DNA of 64,000 nucleotides, taken from contig NZ_CP089309.1 in the NCBI RefSeq assembly GCF_021228795.1, forward strand, positions 3,534,001-3,598,000, in the 5' to 3' direction. The translations under genes and the position numbers were made by a program. Position 1 is the first letter of the stretch. Each line of letters opens with the position of its first letter. This stretch comes from Thiocapsa bogorovii. Lineage in GTDB: Bacteria; Pseudomonadota; Gammaproteobacteria; Chromatiales; Chromatiaceae. Below, one piece after another: positions 25,221-34,691 of the stretch. The notes beneath the pieces are model-generated. The model searched no databases. It was not told where the DNA came from and saw only the letters and a list, made by a program, of their open reading frames with translations.

Positions 25221-25757
25221 ATGGCGATTGAGACAGCGACACTCGGCGGGGGGTGCTTTTGGTGCCTGGAGGCGGCCTTTCAGGGGCTCGAAGGCGTGCA
25301 GTCCGTCGTCTCCGGATATGCCGGGGGCGCCGGTGCTCAGCCGACCTATCATCAGGTGTGTACGGGTACGACCGGCCATGCCGAGGTGGTCGAGATCGGC
25401 TTCGACAACACGCGGATCGATTTCGAAACGCTGCTCGAGGTCTTCTTCACGATCCACGACCCGACGACCTTGAACAGGCAGGGTGCCGATGTCGGCAGCC
25501 AATACCGCTCGGTGATCTTTTATCACTCCGAGGCGCAGCGCGAGGTGGCCGAGCAGGTGATCGCGCGGATGAACAACGAAGGCGTCTGGCCGGACCCCAT
25601 CGTGACCCAGGTCCAGCCTGCCCCGATCTTCTATCCGGCCGAGGCGTATCATCAGGATTACTACCGCCGTAACCCGAGTCAGGGCTACTGCCAGGTCGTG
25701 ATATCGCCGAAGCTCGCCAAGCTCAGGGCGCGTCATGCGGCACTCCTGGTCGAGTGA
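25221..25757 (+). CDS. msrA: Peptide methionine-(S)-S-oxide reductase MsrA
   Basis: 178 residues from ATG 25221. The active-site motif GGGCFWC (catalytic C12), then YAGGAGAQPTYHQVCTGTTGHAE, FFTIHDPTTLNRQGADVGSQYRS and the C-terminal GYCQ resolving-cysteine region are all present. MsrA reduces methionine-S-sulfoxide in oxidised proteins in the cytosol. The following HAD gene starts 41 bp downstream. The frame extends upstream to 25155 but ATG 25221 gives the normal family N terminus. Confidence 0.96.
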   Translation: MAIETATLGGGCFWCLEAAFQGLEGVQSVVSGYAGGAGAQPTYHQVCTGTTGHAEVVEIGFDNTRIDFETLLEVFFTIHDPTTLNRQGADVGSQYRSVIFYHSEAQREVAEQVIARMNNEGVWPDPIVTQVQPAPIFYPAEAYHQDYYRRNPSQGYCQVVISPKLAKLRARHAALLVE

Positions 25758-25798
25758 TCTCGGTCGACGAATCGGCACGCTCGGCGCAGGATAGAGCC

Positions 25799-26512
25799 AT
25801 GCCCGCGTACGCCATTCGACTCATCACCCTCGACCTGGACGATACCGTCTGGCCCTGCGTGCCCGTGATCCAGGCCGCCGAAGAGGTCTTCCACGATTGG
25901 CTGCGTCGGCATGCCCCGCGTCTGGCCGAGGCCCACGATCTGGCGAGCATGCGCCGTCACCGTCGCGAGTTGATGGACGCCATGCCCGAGATCGCGCATG
26001 ACCTGGGTCAGATCCGCCGCCGCTCGCTGGCCATGCTGCTTGAGTCGTTCGACTATGCGGTCGGATTGGCCGAGGAGGCGATGGCGTTGTTCGACGAGCA
26101 TCGCAATCGGGTCGAGCCCTTCGACGACGTCTCTCCGGTGCTGCGGACGCTTTCGGAGCGCTATCGCTTGGTTTCGCTCACCAACGGCACCGCCAATCCC
26201 GAGGCGACACCGCTGCGAGGGCTTTTCGAGCACAGCATCACGGCAGCCGATGCGGGTGCCTCCAAGCCCCATCCGGCGCTCTTCATGCGCGCGCTCGAGC
26301 ATGCCGGCTGTGCGCCGAGCGAGTGCCTGCACATCGGCGACGACCCCCTGATGGATGTCGAAGGGGCGCGCGCGGTCGGGATCACTGCGGTTTGGGTCAA
26401 TCGCTATGGGCGGACCTGGCCGGACGATCTGGCGCCGCCGACGCTAACCGTGACCACGCTCCATCAACTCCTGGATTGGCTCGACGCCGAGCCGCGGCCC
26501 GACCCGAGGTAA
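25799..26512 (+). CDS. HAD-family phosphatase (YigB-like)
   Basis: 237 residues from ATG 25799, with AGGA 8 bases upstream; an in-frame GTG at 25754 overlapping the msrA stop (GTGA) is an alternative. HAD motif I is LITLDLDDTVWP, motif II LVSLTNGT, motif III the Lys in GASKPHP, and motif IV HIGDDPLMDVEGARAVG. Length and sequence match the YigB/FMN-phosphatase type. It lies 6 bp upstream of tgt, so msrA, this gene and tgt probably share a transcript. Confidence 0.88.
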   Translation: MPAYAIRLITLDLDDTVWPCVPVIQAAEEVFHDWLRRHAPRLAEAHDLASMRRHRRELMDAMPEIAHDLGQIRRRSLAMLLESFDYAVGLAEEAMALFDEHRNRVEPFDDVSPVLRTLSERYRLVSLTNGTANPEATPLRGLFEHSITAADAGASKPHPALFMRALEHAGCAPSECLHIGDDPLMDVEGARAVGITAVWVNRYGRTWPDDLAPPTLTVTTLHQLLDWLDAEPRPDPR

Positions 26513-27628
<1,116 letters not shown>

Positions 27629-27864
27629 TCCCGGCATGATCCAAGACGCGTCCTTCCGAGGCCAAGGTGCGCGGCGACGTCGGGCCGATCTCGAAACCAT
27701 GCCCGACGCAATCGACGCGTCTTCCCCGACGCTGCAACTTGCTCCGCGCTATGCCATAATCCGACGCCGAGTTTTCCGGAGGTTGTGTGGCCTTTGCGGT
27801 CCCGTCCTCGTCCTAAACCGCCGGATCGCAACCGAGCGATCCCCAGACCATAGGCACTGAATAG

Positions 27865-28197
27865 ATGAGCTTCCTGATCTCCGATGCCGTCGCTCAAGGC
27901 GAGGCCGCCGCCGGTGCGGGTGACCCCTTTCTGGCACTGCTCCCGCTGGTGTTGTTTGCGGTCGTCTTCTACTTTCTCCTTATCCGTCCGCAGTCCAAGC
28001 GCCAGAAGGAGCATCGCAAGATGGTGGAGTCCTTGGCGAAGGGTGACGAGGTCGTCACCATCGGCGGGATCGCCGGGCGGATCGCCGAGATCGGGGACAA
28101 CTTTGCGCTGCTCGACATTGCCGACGGTGTTGCGGTGAAGATCCGGCGCAGCTCGGTCGAGTCCGTGATGCCGAAAGGAACCCTGAAAGACCTGTAA
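27865..28197 (+). CDS. yajC: Preprotein translocase subunit YajC
   Basis: 110 residues with one N-terminal membrane helix (about 22-42), then the YajC signature IRPQSKRQKEHRKMVESLAKGD and EVVTIGGIAGRIAEI. It associates with SecDF at the inner membrane. It is 236 bp downstream of tgt; the gap has no gene. Confidence 0.96.
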   Translation: MSFLISDAVAQGEAAAGAGDPFLALLPLVLFAVVFYFLLIRPQSKRQKEHRKMVESLAKGDEVVTIGGIAGRIAEIGDNFALLDIADGVAVKIRRSSVESVMPKGTLKDL

Positions 28198-28344
28198 ACC
28201 CTTCGCCCGCACCTCGGCCGCGGTGCCTCGGGCGCCGCGGCGTCTTGACCGGATTCCTCCGGCTCAGGGCGCGGGCGCCCTCCTTGGCGCCGGCCGGTGT
28301 CCGGCCCATCCCCGATCGCGCCCGCTGTTGCGACTGGAATTGCA

Positions 28345-30201
28345 ATGAACCAATACCCCTTGTGGAAGAATCTCCTGATCCTGGGCATCATCCTCGGCGC
28401 CTTGCTCCTTGCGGTTCCGAACCTCTTTTCTCAGGACCCGTCGATCGAGATCACCGCCGCGCGCGGCTCCGAGGTGACCGAGGCGAGTCTCGCCGAGGTG
28501 CGTGCCGCACTCGAAACCGCCGATGTCCCCGTGAAGGACATCGAGATGCGCGAAGGCGGCAAGCTGCTGGTGCGTTTCGCCTCCTCGGGCGCTCAGCTGG
28601 CGGGGCAGGATGCGATCGAGCGGACCCTCTCGGAGCGTTACCGCACCGCGTTGACCTTGTCGGCAGACCTGCCCGGCTGGGTGCGGTTTCTCGGCCTCAA
28701 CCCCATGTCGATGGGTCTCGATCTGCGCGGCGGCATCCATGTCGTGATCGACGTGGACATGGAAGCGGCCCTCGACCAAGCGCTCGAGCGCTATGTCGGC
28801 GACATCCGCACCGAGCTGCGCGACCGCAAGATCCGCTACTTGACCGTTGCGCGCGAGGGCTCTCGCATCCTGATCAAATTCAACGATGCGGCGATGCGTG
28901 ACGATGCTCAGCGGGCGCTGAACAACGAGTTCCGGGATCTCGATATCCAACCACTCGACGAAGGCGGCGATTTCGTCATCGCTGCGAGCTTGCCCCCGGC
29001 CCAGCAAGAGGAGGTCCGCTCTTTCGCCCTGCAGCAGAACATCACGACCCTGCGCAACCGCGTGAATGCGCTCGGTGTCGCAGAGCCCAGCATTGCCCGG
29101 CAGGGCGATCGCCGCATCGTGGTCCAATTGCCGGGCGCGCAGGACCCCGGGCGATTGAAAGAGCTGCTGGGTGCGACCGCGACGCTCGAATATCGCCTCG
29201 TCGATACCGAGCACAGCGTCGCCGATGCCCTCGATGGCCGTGTTCCGGTCGGCAGCCGGCTCTATCGCGAGCGCGACGGCACGCCGATCCTGCTCAATCG
29301 TCGGGTTATCGTGACCGGCGATCAGATCACCGATGCCTCCGCCGGCTTCGACAGCCAGAGCGGGAGCCCCGCGGTCTTCGTCAACCTGGACGGGCAGGGC
29401 GCCCGGCGCATGCGGGATGTCACGACCGAGAACGTCGGCAAGCCGATGGCCGTGGTCTTTATCGAGAACGTGACCACCACCGAGGTTGTCGACGGGGAGG
29501 CGGTCAAGCGAACTCGCAAGGTCGAGGAGGTCATCAGCGTTGCGACCATTCGCGAGCCCTTCGGGCGCCGTTTTCAGACCACCGGATTGGACAGCAGCAA
29601 CGAGGCGCACAATCTAGCGCTGTTGCTGCGCTCGGGCGCCTTGGCGGCCCCGATCCAGATCGTCGAGGAGCGCACCATCGGTCCCAGCCTCGGACAGGAC
29701 AACATCGACCAGGGCTTCCTGTCGGTCATGATCGGTCTCGGGCTGGTATTGGTCTTCATGGCGCTCTACTACCGCGTCTTCGGGCTGGTAGCGAACGTCG
29801 TCCTGGTGGTGAATCTCGTGATGATCGTCGCGATCCTCTCGATGCTCCAGGCCACGCTGACCTTGCCCGGGATCGCCGGCATCGTGCTGACCGTCGGTAT
29901 GGCGGTCGATGCAAACGTTCTGATTTACGAGCGAATACGCGAGGAGATCCGCAACGGCAGCACGCCCCAGGCGAGCATCCACGCCGGATTCGACAAGGCG
30001 CTTTCGACCATCGTCGATGCGAACGTCACGACACTCATTGCGGCCGTCGTGCTCTTTAGCTTCGGCACCGGACCGATCAAGGGGTTTGCCGTCACGCTCT
30101 TCATCGGGATTCTGACCTCGATGTTCACGGCAATCTTCGGGTCTCGCGCCATTATCAATCTGATCTACGGCGGCCGGCGCGTGAAGAAGTTGGCGATTTG
30201 A
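28345..30201 (+). CDS. secD: Protein translocase subunit SecD
   Basis: 618 residues from ATG 28345. An N-terminal membrane helix is followed by a large periplasmic P1 domain (LGLDLRGGIHVVIDVD-type motif at about residues 125-140) and five C-terminal helices with AGIVLTVGMAVDANVLIYERIREE, the conserved SecD core. SecDF uses the proton motive force to pull preproteins through SecYEG. The stop codon lies in the left arm of an inverted-repeat element at 30198. Confidence 0.97.
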   Translation: MNQYPLWKNLLILGIILGALLLAVPNLFSQDPSIEITAARGSEVTEASLAEVRAALETADVPVKDIEMREGGKLLVRFASSGAQLAGQDAIERTLSERYRTALTLSADLPGWVRFLGLNPMSMGLDLRGGIHVVIDVDMEAALDQALERYVGDIRTELRDRKIRYLTVAREGSRILIKFNDAAMRDDAQRALNNEFRDLDIQPLDEGGDFVIAASLPPAQQEEVRSFALQQNITTLRNRVNALGVAEPSIARQGDRRIVVQLPGAQDPGRLKELLGATATLEYRLVDTEHSVADALDGRVPVGSRLYRERDGTPILLNRRVIVTGDQITDASAGFDSQSGSPAVFVNLDGQGARRMRDVTTENVGKPMAVVFIENVTTTEVVDGEAVKRTRKVEEVISVATIREPFGRRFQTTGLDSSNEAHNLALLLRSGALAAPIQIVEERTIGPSLGQDNIDQGFLSVMIGLGLVLVFMALYYRVFGLVANVVLVVNLVMIVAILSMLQATLTLPGIAGIVLTVGMAVDANVLIYERIREEIRNGSTPQASIHAGFDKALSTIVDANVTTLIAAVVLFSFGTGPIKGFAVTLFIGILTSMFTAIFGSRAIINLIYGGRRVKKLAI

Positions 30202-30284
30202 ACCGCGCTCTCGGGTGGTGCTCGATACCCCGGCGCCTGGTGCGCCGTCGAGGCCGCCCGAAGTTTCGGTGTCGCGCGGTTCAA
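30198..30284. repeat. Inverted-repeat element, copy 2 (87 bp)
   Basis: TTGAACCGCGC (30198-30208) is exactly inverted as GCGCGGTTCAA (30274-30284). Nested pairs lie inside: TCGGGTGG with CCGCCCGA, CTCGA with TCGAG, and a central GGCGC/GCGCC stem with a CTGGT loop, so the RNA could fold into one long hairpin. The left arm covers the secD stop codon. Confidence 0.7.
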
Positions 30285-30303
30285 GTGAAAACGGGATAAA
30301 GAC

Positions 30304-30391
30304 TTCAATCGCGTTTCTCTCCGAAGCTCGGGGATGAATTTCTAGCCGTTCGCACGCTGAACCGGTGCACGCCGCGCCGAACGCGATTGAA
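30304..30391. repeat. Inverted-repeat element, copy 3 (88 bp)
   Basis: TTCAATCGCGTT (30304-30315) is exactly inverted as AACGCGATTGAA (30380-30391). It lies in tandem with copy 2, separated by 19 bp, inside the secD-secF gap. Confidence 0.7.
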
Positions 30392-30410
30392 CCAATGACG
30401 ATCTCAATTC

Positions 30411-30436
30411 AGGGCGCTCGATGTCCAGAGCGCCCT
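30411..30436 (+). promoter_or_regulatory. Stem-loop immediately upstream of secF
   Basis: AGGGCGCTC (30411-30419) pairs perfectly with GAGCGCCCT (30428-30436) across an 8-nt loop and ends 17 nt before the secF start, next to the ribosome-binding region. No T run follows, so a control on translation or mRNA stability is more likely than termination. Confidence 0.4.
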
Positions 30437-30453
30437 AAACCAAGGGCGATTCG

Positions 30454-31404
30454 ATGAGAGACCTGAGTGTCATCAATGAGCTGAATATCGATTTCATGGG
30501 TATTCGCCGCCCCGCGGTGATCTTATCCGGGGTCGTGCTGCTGCTGTGTATATTGGCCATGGTGATCCGTGGCTTCAATCTCGGATTGGACTTCACCGGT
30601 GGCACCGTCCTTGAGGTGGGCTACCAAAATCCGGCCGAGCTCAGCGATGTCCGAGCGGCACTCGAGGCGAAGGGCTTCACGGGTGCAACCGTCCAGCACT
30701 TCGGCACGCGCAGCGACGTCTTGATTCGTCTGGCCCCGGAGGCAGGCGAGGAGGCGAGTGCCGAGCTGAGCGATAGCGTGTTCCAGGCATTGAGCGAAGC
30801 GGTCGGAGGGCAGGTCGAGCTGCGTCGAGTCGAATTCGTCGGGCCTCAGGTCGGCGAGGAGCTTCGTGAGCAGGGCGGACTCGCGGTCCTCTTCGCGCTG
30901 ATCGGTATCCTGGTTTATGTCGCCTTGCGCTTCGAGTGGCGCTTCGCGGTGGGTGCGGTCGTTGCCATTGTGCACGACGTCATCTTCACTGTCGGGATGT
31001 TTGCACTCTTTCAGATCCCCTTCGATCTGACCGTCCTCGCCGCCGTACTCGCGGTCATTGGCTACTCACTGAACGACACCATCGTCATCTTCGACCGCAT
31101 CCGCGAGAATTTCCGCCGGATACGCAAGGGAACGGTCATCGACATCACAAATGTCTCGATCAACCAAACCTTGTCGCGGACCGTGGTGACCTCGGGGACC
31201 ACTCTGCTCGTGCTCATCGCGCTCTATATCTTCGGCGGCGAGGCGCTCAATGGTTTCTCGCTGGCGCTCATCATCGGCGTCGTCGTCGGTACCTATTCGA
31301 CTATCTTCGTGGCCACGGCGGCCGTGATCTTCCTCGGGGTGAGTCGCGCCGATCTCCTTCCGGTTCCCAAGGAAGGGGCCGACGCGGGCAGCAGCCTGCC
31401 TTAG
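30454..31404 (+). CDS. secF: Protein translocase subunit SecF
   Basis: 316 residues. Conserved SecF sequences: GFNLGLDFTGGTVLEVGY after the first membrane helix, VGPQVGEELREQGGLAVLFALIG, then AVIGYSLNDTIVIFDRIRENFR and the C-terminal helices. It partners SecD. The 252-bp gap to secD is long for a pair that is usually nearly contiguous, and it is filled by two inverted-repeat elements and a stem-loop. Confidence 0.97.
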   Translation: MRDLSVINELNIDFMGIRRPAVILSGVVLLLCILAMVIRGFNLGLDFTGGTVLEVGYQNPAELSDVRAALEAKGFTGATVQHFGTRSDVLIRLAPEAGEEASAELSDSVFQALSEAVGGQVELRRVEFVGPQVGEELREQGGLAVLFALIGILVYVALRFEWRFAVGAVVAIVHDVIFTVGMFALFQIPFDLTVLAAVLAVIGYSLNDTIVIFDRIRENFRRIRKGTVIDITNVSINQTLSRTVVTSGTTLLVLIALYIFGGEALNGFSLALIIGVVVGTYSTIFVATAAVIFLGVSRADLLPVPKEGADAGSSLP

Positions 31405-31437
31405 GATGCGGCGTATCAAGCATGTCCGCTTTGCTTG

Positions 31438-31465
31438 CTGTTCAGCCGCTTGAGCGGCTGAACAG
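31438..31465. terminator. Perfect stem-loop between convergent secF and sbtB
   Basis: CTGTTCAGCCGC (31438-31449) pairs with GCGGCTGAACAG (31454-31465) around TTGA. It sits between two converging genes, which suits a bidirectional terminator, but there is no T run on either side. Confidence 0.5.
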
Positions 31466-31496
31466 ATGCCTCACGCAGCCGATTCACTCGGCTGTC

Positions 31497-31820
31497 TCAA
31501 GGTTCCAGCGGCCGCTCGAACTTCTCGTGGTTGAGCACCGCGACATCGGACACGAACACGGTGAGGTGATAGCCCTGGCCGATCAGTGCGTCCAGGTCAT
31601 CAAGCAGGTCGGACATGCGATCGGGAGGCAGAATGACCTTCAGAAGGAGGTTCGTGTCGACCTCCAGGTTACCCGACTGTAAACCGTCGGAACCCGCGCC
31701 GCGTGCGCGCAGCAGCGTATAGCCGCTTGCACCGCGGCGACTCACCGCGGCGACGAGGCGGTGTTCGAGCACGTCGGTGGTGATGACGGTGACGAGTTTT
31801 TCAGGGACAAGGCGGTGCAT
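31497..31820 (-). CDS. sbtB: PII-like protein SbtB
   Basis: 107 residues of the PII-like fold (KLVTVITTDVLEHRLVAAVSRRGASGYTLLRARG at the start, then NLLLKVILPPDRMSDLLDDL and VFVSDVAVLNHEKF). It lacks the canonical PII uridylylation tyrosine loop. It lies 72 bp downstream of the sbtA-type gene on the same strand, the same pairing as in cyanobacteria, where SbtB binds adenine nucleotides and regulates SbtA. Confidence 0.88.
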   Translation of the reverse strand: MHRLVPEKLVTVITTDVLEHRLVAAVSRRGASGYTLLRARGAGSDGLQSGNLEVDTNLLLKVILPPDRMSDLLDDLDALIGQGYHLTVFVSDVAVLNHEKFERPLEP

Positions 31821-31892
31821 CTGGATAGACTCCTGCGACTTGCGATGTGACAGTCCGACGGGACACGAGGGTTGCCGTGCCGCGTGCGTCGA

Positions 31893-32906
31893 TCAGGCCC
31901 CGCCGGCCAACAGCAGAGCCAGTTGGTGATAGATCGGGATGCCGAAGACGACGTTGAACGGGAAGGTCACGCCGAGCGACAAGGTCAGATAGAACGACGG
32001 ATTGGCCTCGGGTATCGCCAGGCGCATCGCGGGCGGGACGGCGATGTAGGACGCGCTTGCGCCCAGTACCCCGACCAGCGTTGTGCCGCCGACACCGAAA
32101 CCGAGCATCAGGTGTCCGACCAGCACGCCGATGACACCGCCGATCAGCGGCATGACCAGCCCGAAGGCCACGAGAGCCCATCCGACGCGCCGGAAGTCGG
32201 CGAAGCGCCGCCCCGCCTCGAGCCCCATCTCCAGCAGGAAGAGGCAGAGCATTCCCATGAAGATATCGGTGGTGAAGGGGTGCAGCGACTCCATCGCCTT
32301 CGGGTTCGCGATGGCACCGATCAGCATCGACCCGATCAGGAGCACCACGCTGCCGTTCGTGAAGGCATCGCGCAGGATTTCGGCAAGATGGCCTTCACCC
32401 CGCTCGGCGGGCGCGGCGCTGCGGTTCGGGTCGGTCTTGGCGGCGCGCCCGCGACTCCAACTCGCCAGCAAAAGACCGACGACGATGGCCGGAGACTCCA
32501 TGATCGCGAGCATGATCAGTGGATAGCGCTCGTAGTCGATCCCTTGGCTGCCGAGGAAGGCGATTGCGGTGAGGAAGGTGCCGGCGCTGACCGAGCCGTA
32601 ATGCGCGGCGATCGCGGCGGCATCGAGCGGACCGACTCGACGCGTCGCGAGCAACAGCCCGAAGCCGATGATCGGCAGCAGGAGTCCGAGCAGCAGCGCC
32701 CAGACCACCGCCGCCAGGGCCTCGCCGAGATCCGCCCTCGCCAATTCCACGCCGCCGTGCAGGCCGATCGAGACCAGAAGGTAAATGGAGAGGATCTTCG
32801 CCAGATCGGGCGGAAAGCGCAGATCGGATTTGATCAGGCGTGCGATGAAACCGAGTGCGAAGAAGAGTACGGCCGGGATCAACAGGTTGGAAAACGCCGA
32901 CATCAT
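31893..32906 (-). CDS. sbtA: Sodium-dependent bicarbonate transporter SbtA
   Basis: 337 residues, about ten hydrophobic segments split into two halves by a charged cytoplasmic loop (SRGRAAKTDPNRS, about 173-190). Family sequences include AAHYGSVSAGTFLTA, IMLAIMESPAIVVGL, LEMGLEAGRRF, and near the end VGVLGASASYIAVPPAMR and LSLGVTFPFNVVFGIPIYH, characteristic of SbtA. It imports HCO3- with Na+ to feed carboxysomal or cytosolic CO2 fixation, in line with an autotrophic sulfur bacterium. Two adjacent ATGs (32906, 32903) are possible starts. Confidence 0.92.
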   Translation of the reverse strand: MMSAFSNLLIPAVLFFALGFIARLIKSDLRFPPDLAKILSIYLLVSIGLHGGVELARADLGEALAAVVWALLLGLLLPIIGFGLLLATRRVGPLDAAAIAAHYGSVSAGTFLTAIAFLGSQGIDYERYPLIMLAIMESPAIVVGLLLASWSRGRAAKTDPNRSAAPAERGEGHLAEILRDAFTNGSVVLLIGSMLIGAIANPKAMESLHPFTTDIFMGMLCLFLLEMGLEAGRRFADFRRVGWALVAFGLVMPLIGGVIGVLVGHLMLGFGVGGTTLVGVLGASASYIAVPPAMRLAIPEANPSFYLTLSLGVTFPFNVVFGIPIYHQLALLLAGGA

Positions 32907-32988
32907 GACTCCGTGGTCCCGGAATGGGAGCTTGGACGATCGGAACTCTCGACACAGCTTCGCGCCGCGCAGGGTTGGTTAGATCATA

Positions 32989-33229
32989 ATCCTAGATCCG
33001 GCAGTTGACCGCTTCGTGCCGCATGCAAGGGTTTGACGTTGTTGAGCATCATGGTCATCTGATGCCTCACCCGCCGGGTGGCGGCCGCTACGACCCCTGG
33101 AGCACGTCCCGCGCGGCGCCCGACCGCGTTGCAACTCGTTGTCGTAGAACCACTACGACGCCTCGTTGCGCCTTGCCGGACACCACGCGGGACGCACTCC
33201 AGGGGCCGTTCAACTGCCGGATCTAGGAT
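32989..33229. repeat. MITE-like element with 20-bp terminal inverted repeats and a long internal hairpin
   Basis: ATCCTAGATCCGGCAGTTGA at 32989-33008 is exactly inverted at 33210-33229. Inside, 33094-33147 and 33153-33205 form a long imperfect hairpin (for example CCCCTGG at 33094-33100 with CCAGGGG at 33199-33205, and TCGTAG/CTACGA at the tip). No reading frame is present. It lies between sbtA and the flavoprotein gene. Confidence 0.65.
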
Positions 33230-33236
33230 AATCCGA

Positions 33237-33275
33237 AATCCGGCAGTTGACCGCTGCGTGTTTTATGCAAGGCTC
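33237..33275. repeat. Partial direct repeat of the MITE-like element's left end
   Basis: ATCCGGCAGTTGACCGCTGC and the following bases to 33275 repeat the sequence starting at 32997 with a few changes, ending in ATGCAAGG in both. It suggests a second, incomplete copy in tandem. Confidence 0.55.
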
Positions 33276-33354
33276 GGGTCGGCCGGGACAGGGCACTGCC
33301 GACGGGCGCGAGGATCGGGATGCTCTGCCTGCTCCCGCTCGGAGCGCACCCTGA

Positions 33355-34482
33355 CTAGCGGTAGGGGCGCAGATACCACCACTCGAAGCCGAGCTTCATC
33401 CAGTGGAAGAACCGTGTCGAGGGCAGCACCCAGTTGTTCTTTTCGGTTCGCGCGACCAGCATGCCCGTATCGTTGGCGTCGACGATGCAGACCAGCTCGA
33501 CCTTGAAGGTCTCGCTCGGCGCGCGGCCCTGCAACTCTGCGAGCAGATTCTTCACCGCCGCGCGGGCCTGCAGGTCCGCCATGTGGGCCTGTTTGGGCAT
33601 CCAGTCCGGACCGGGAAAACTGCCCGAATCGCCCGCGACATAGACCCGCTCGTAGCCGGGGACACGGCAATGGGCATCAGCCTGCAGGAGTCCGCCCGGC
33701 GAGCGCGGAAGATCGGTATTGTCGAACCAGGTGTTGCCCGTCATGCCCGGCATGAAGAGGATGAGATCAGCGTCGAATTCGCCGGCCTCGGTCGTCACCT
33801 TCGACTCCGAGAACGACTTGAGCTTGTGGCCCAGATGGGTCTCGATCCCGCGCCGCTTCATCTCGGCAAGGATGCCGTCGACCGCCTTCGGGCCAAGCCG
33901 GTTGCCGGGTCGCTCTGCCGGGGTGAAGAAGTGCAGGCGGAAGCGGTCGCGACGCCCTTCCTTGCGCAGTTGGCTGTCCATCCCAAAGATGAACTCGAAG
34001 ATGGGTCCGCCGCGCATCGAGCTCGGCTCGTTGGGGTTTCCCGCAAAGCCCATGGCGATGCTGCCGCCGTCCATCGCCTTGACCCGATCCCGGATCGCCT
34101 CCGCGGCAGCGATGCCCTCGCAAGGCGTGATGGCGTGCTCGATGCCGGGGAGCTTCTTGATGAAACGCCCGCCGCTGCCGATGACGAGTCCGTCGTTTTC
34201 GACCGGACCGGCGGTGGTTTCGAGCGTGCGCCCGTCCGGGCTCAGGCCGGTCGCCTCTCCGGCGAGATGGCGCACGCGCATCCGCTTGAAGAAGGGGCGC
34301 AGATCGATGCGCAGATCCTCGCCGCTGCGGATCCCGCAGGGGACCCAGATGAGGCCCGGGTAGTAGATGAACTCGGCCTTGTTGCTGACGAGCGTGATCT
34401 CGGCGTCGGGGGCGGTCCGTCGGATGCTTTGAACGGCCGTGAGGCCGGCGAATCCGGAACCGACGATGGTGATGCGATGCAT
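33355..34482 (-). CDS. Sulfide:quinone oxidoreductase-like FAD protein
   Basis: 375 residues. FAD-binding ITIVGSGFAGLTAVQSI at the N terminus, a second Rossmann region, and the C-terminal AGDSGSFPGPDWMPKQAHMADLQA flavin contact are those of the SQR/flavocytochrome c sulfide dehydrogenase flavoprotein family. Cysteines are at 49, 121, 272 and 332; C121 and C332 (LVCIVDANDTG) fit the first and third redox cysteines of SQR. The region aligned with the central cysteine (SSMRGGPIFEF, about 154-164) has none. No signal peptide is seen, and the C terminus has the amphipathic FFHWMKLGFEWWYL expected for a membrane-associated quinone reductase. It is probably a sulfide- or NAD(P)H-linked quinone reductase; the substrate is unproven. 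Confidence 0.75.
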   Translation of the reverse strand: MHRITIVGSGFAGLTAVQSIRRTAPDAEITLVSNKAEFIYYPGLIWVPCGIRSGEDLRIDLRPFFKRMRVRHLAGEATGLSPDGRTLETTAGPVENDGLVIGSGGRFIKKLPGIEHAITPCEGIAAAEAIRDRVKAMDGGSIAMGFAGNPNEPSSMRGGPIFEFIFGMDSQLRKEGRRDRFRLHFFTPAERPGNRLGPKAVDGILAEMKRRGIETHLGHKLKSFSESKVTTEAGEFDADLILFMPGMTGNTWFDNTDLPRSPGGLLQADAHCRVPGYERVYVAGDSGSFPGPDWMPKQAHMADLQARAAVKNLLAELQGRAPSETFKVELVCIVDANDTGMLVARTEKNNWVLPSTRFFHWMKLGFEWWYLRPYR

Positions 34483-34500
34483 GGATGACTCCGGTGACCC

Positions 34501-34587
34501 TTAAACCGCGCCCTGCGCGGTATGCGTCGTTGTTGGATGGGATCGGCCTCGGCCGACTTGACGAGCGTTGAATCCGGCGCGGTTTGG
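34501..34587. repeat. Inverted-repeat element, copy 4 (about 87 bp)
   Basis: AAACCGCGC (34503-34511) is inverted as GCGCGGTTT (34577-34585); the outermost bases TT are imperfectly matched by GG. Size and termini fit the TTNAANCGCG family. Confidence 0.55.
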
Positions 34588-34691
34588 ACGGTTCATAAGG
34601 ATGCGTTGGATTGTATACCGATCCGGCAGTGAGACCGGGACAAGTGGACACGCATCGGGAGTGGGCTTCGGATCGGGCGCGCCGCCGCGAT

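Noticed and set aside
25006-25242. A 78-codon minus-strand gene upstream of the orphan terminator
   Set aside because: There is no family similarity or good ribosome-binding site, and it overlaps the msrA start. It was kept only as an alternative to the small-RNA call.
28264-29610. A 448-codon open frame on the minus strand
   Set aside because: It is antisense to secD.
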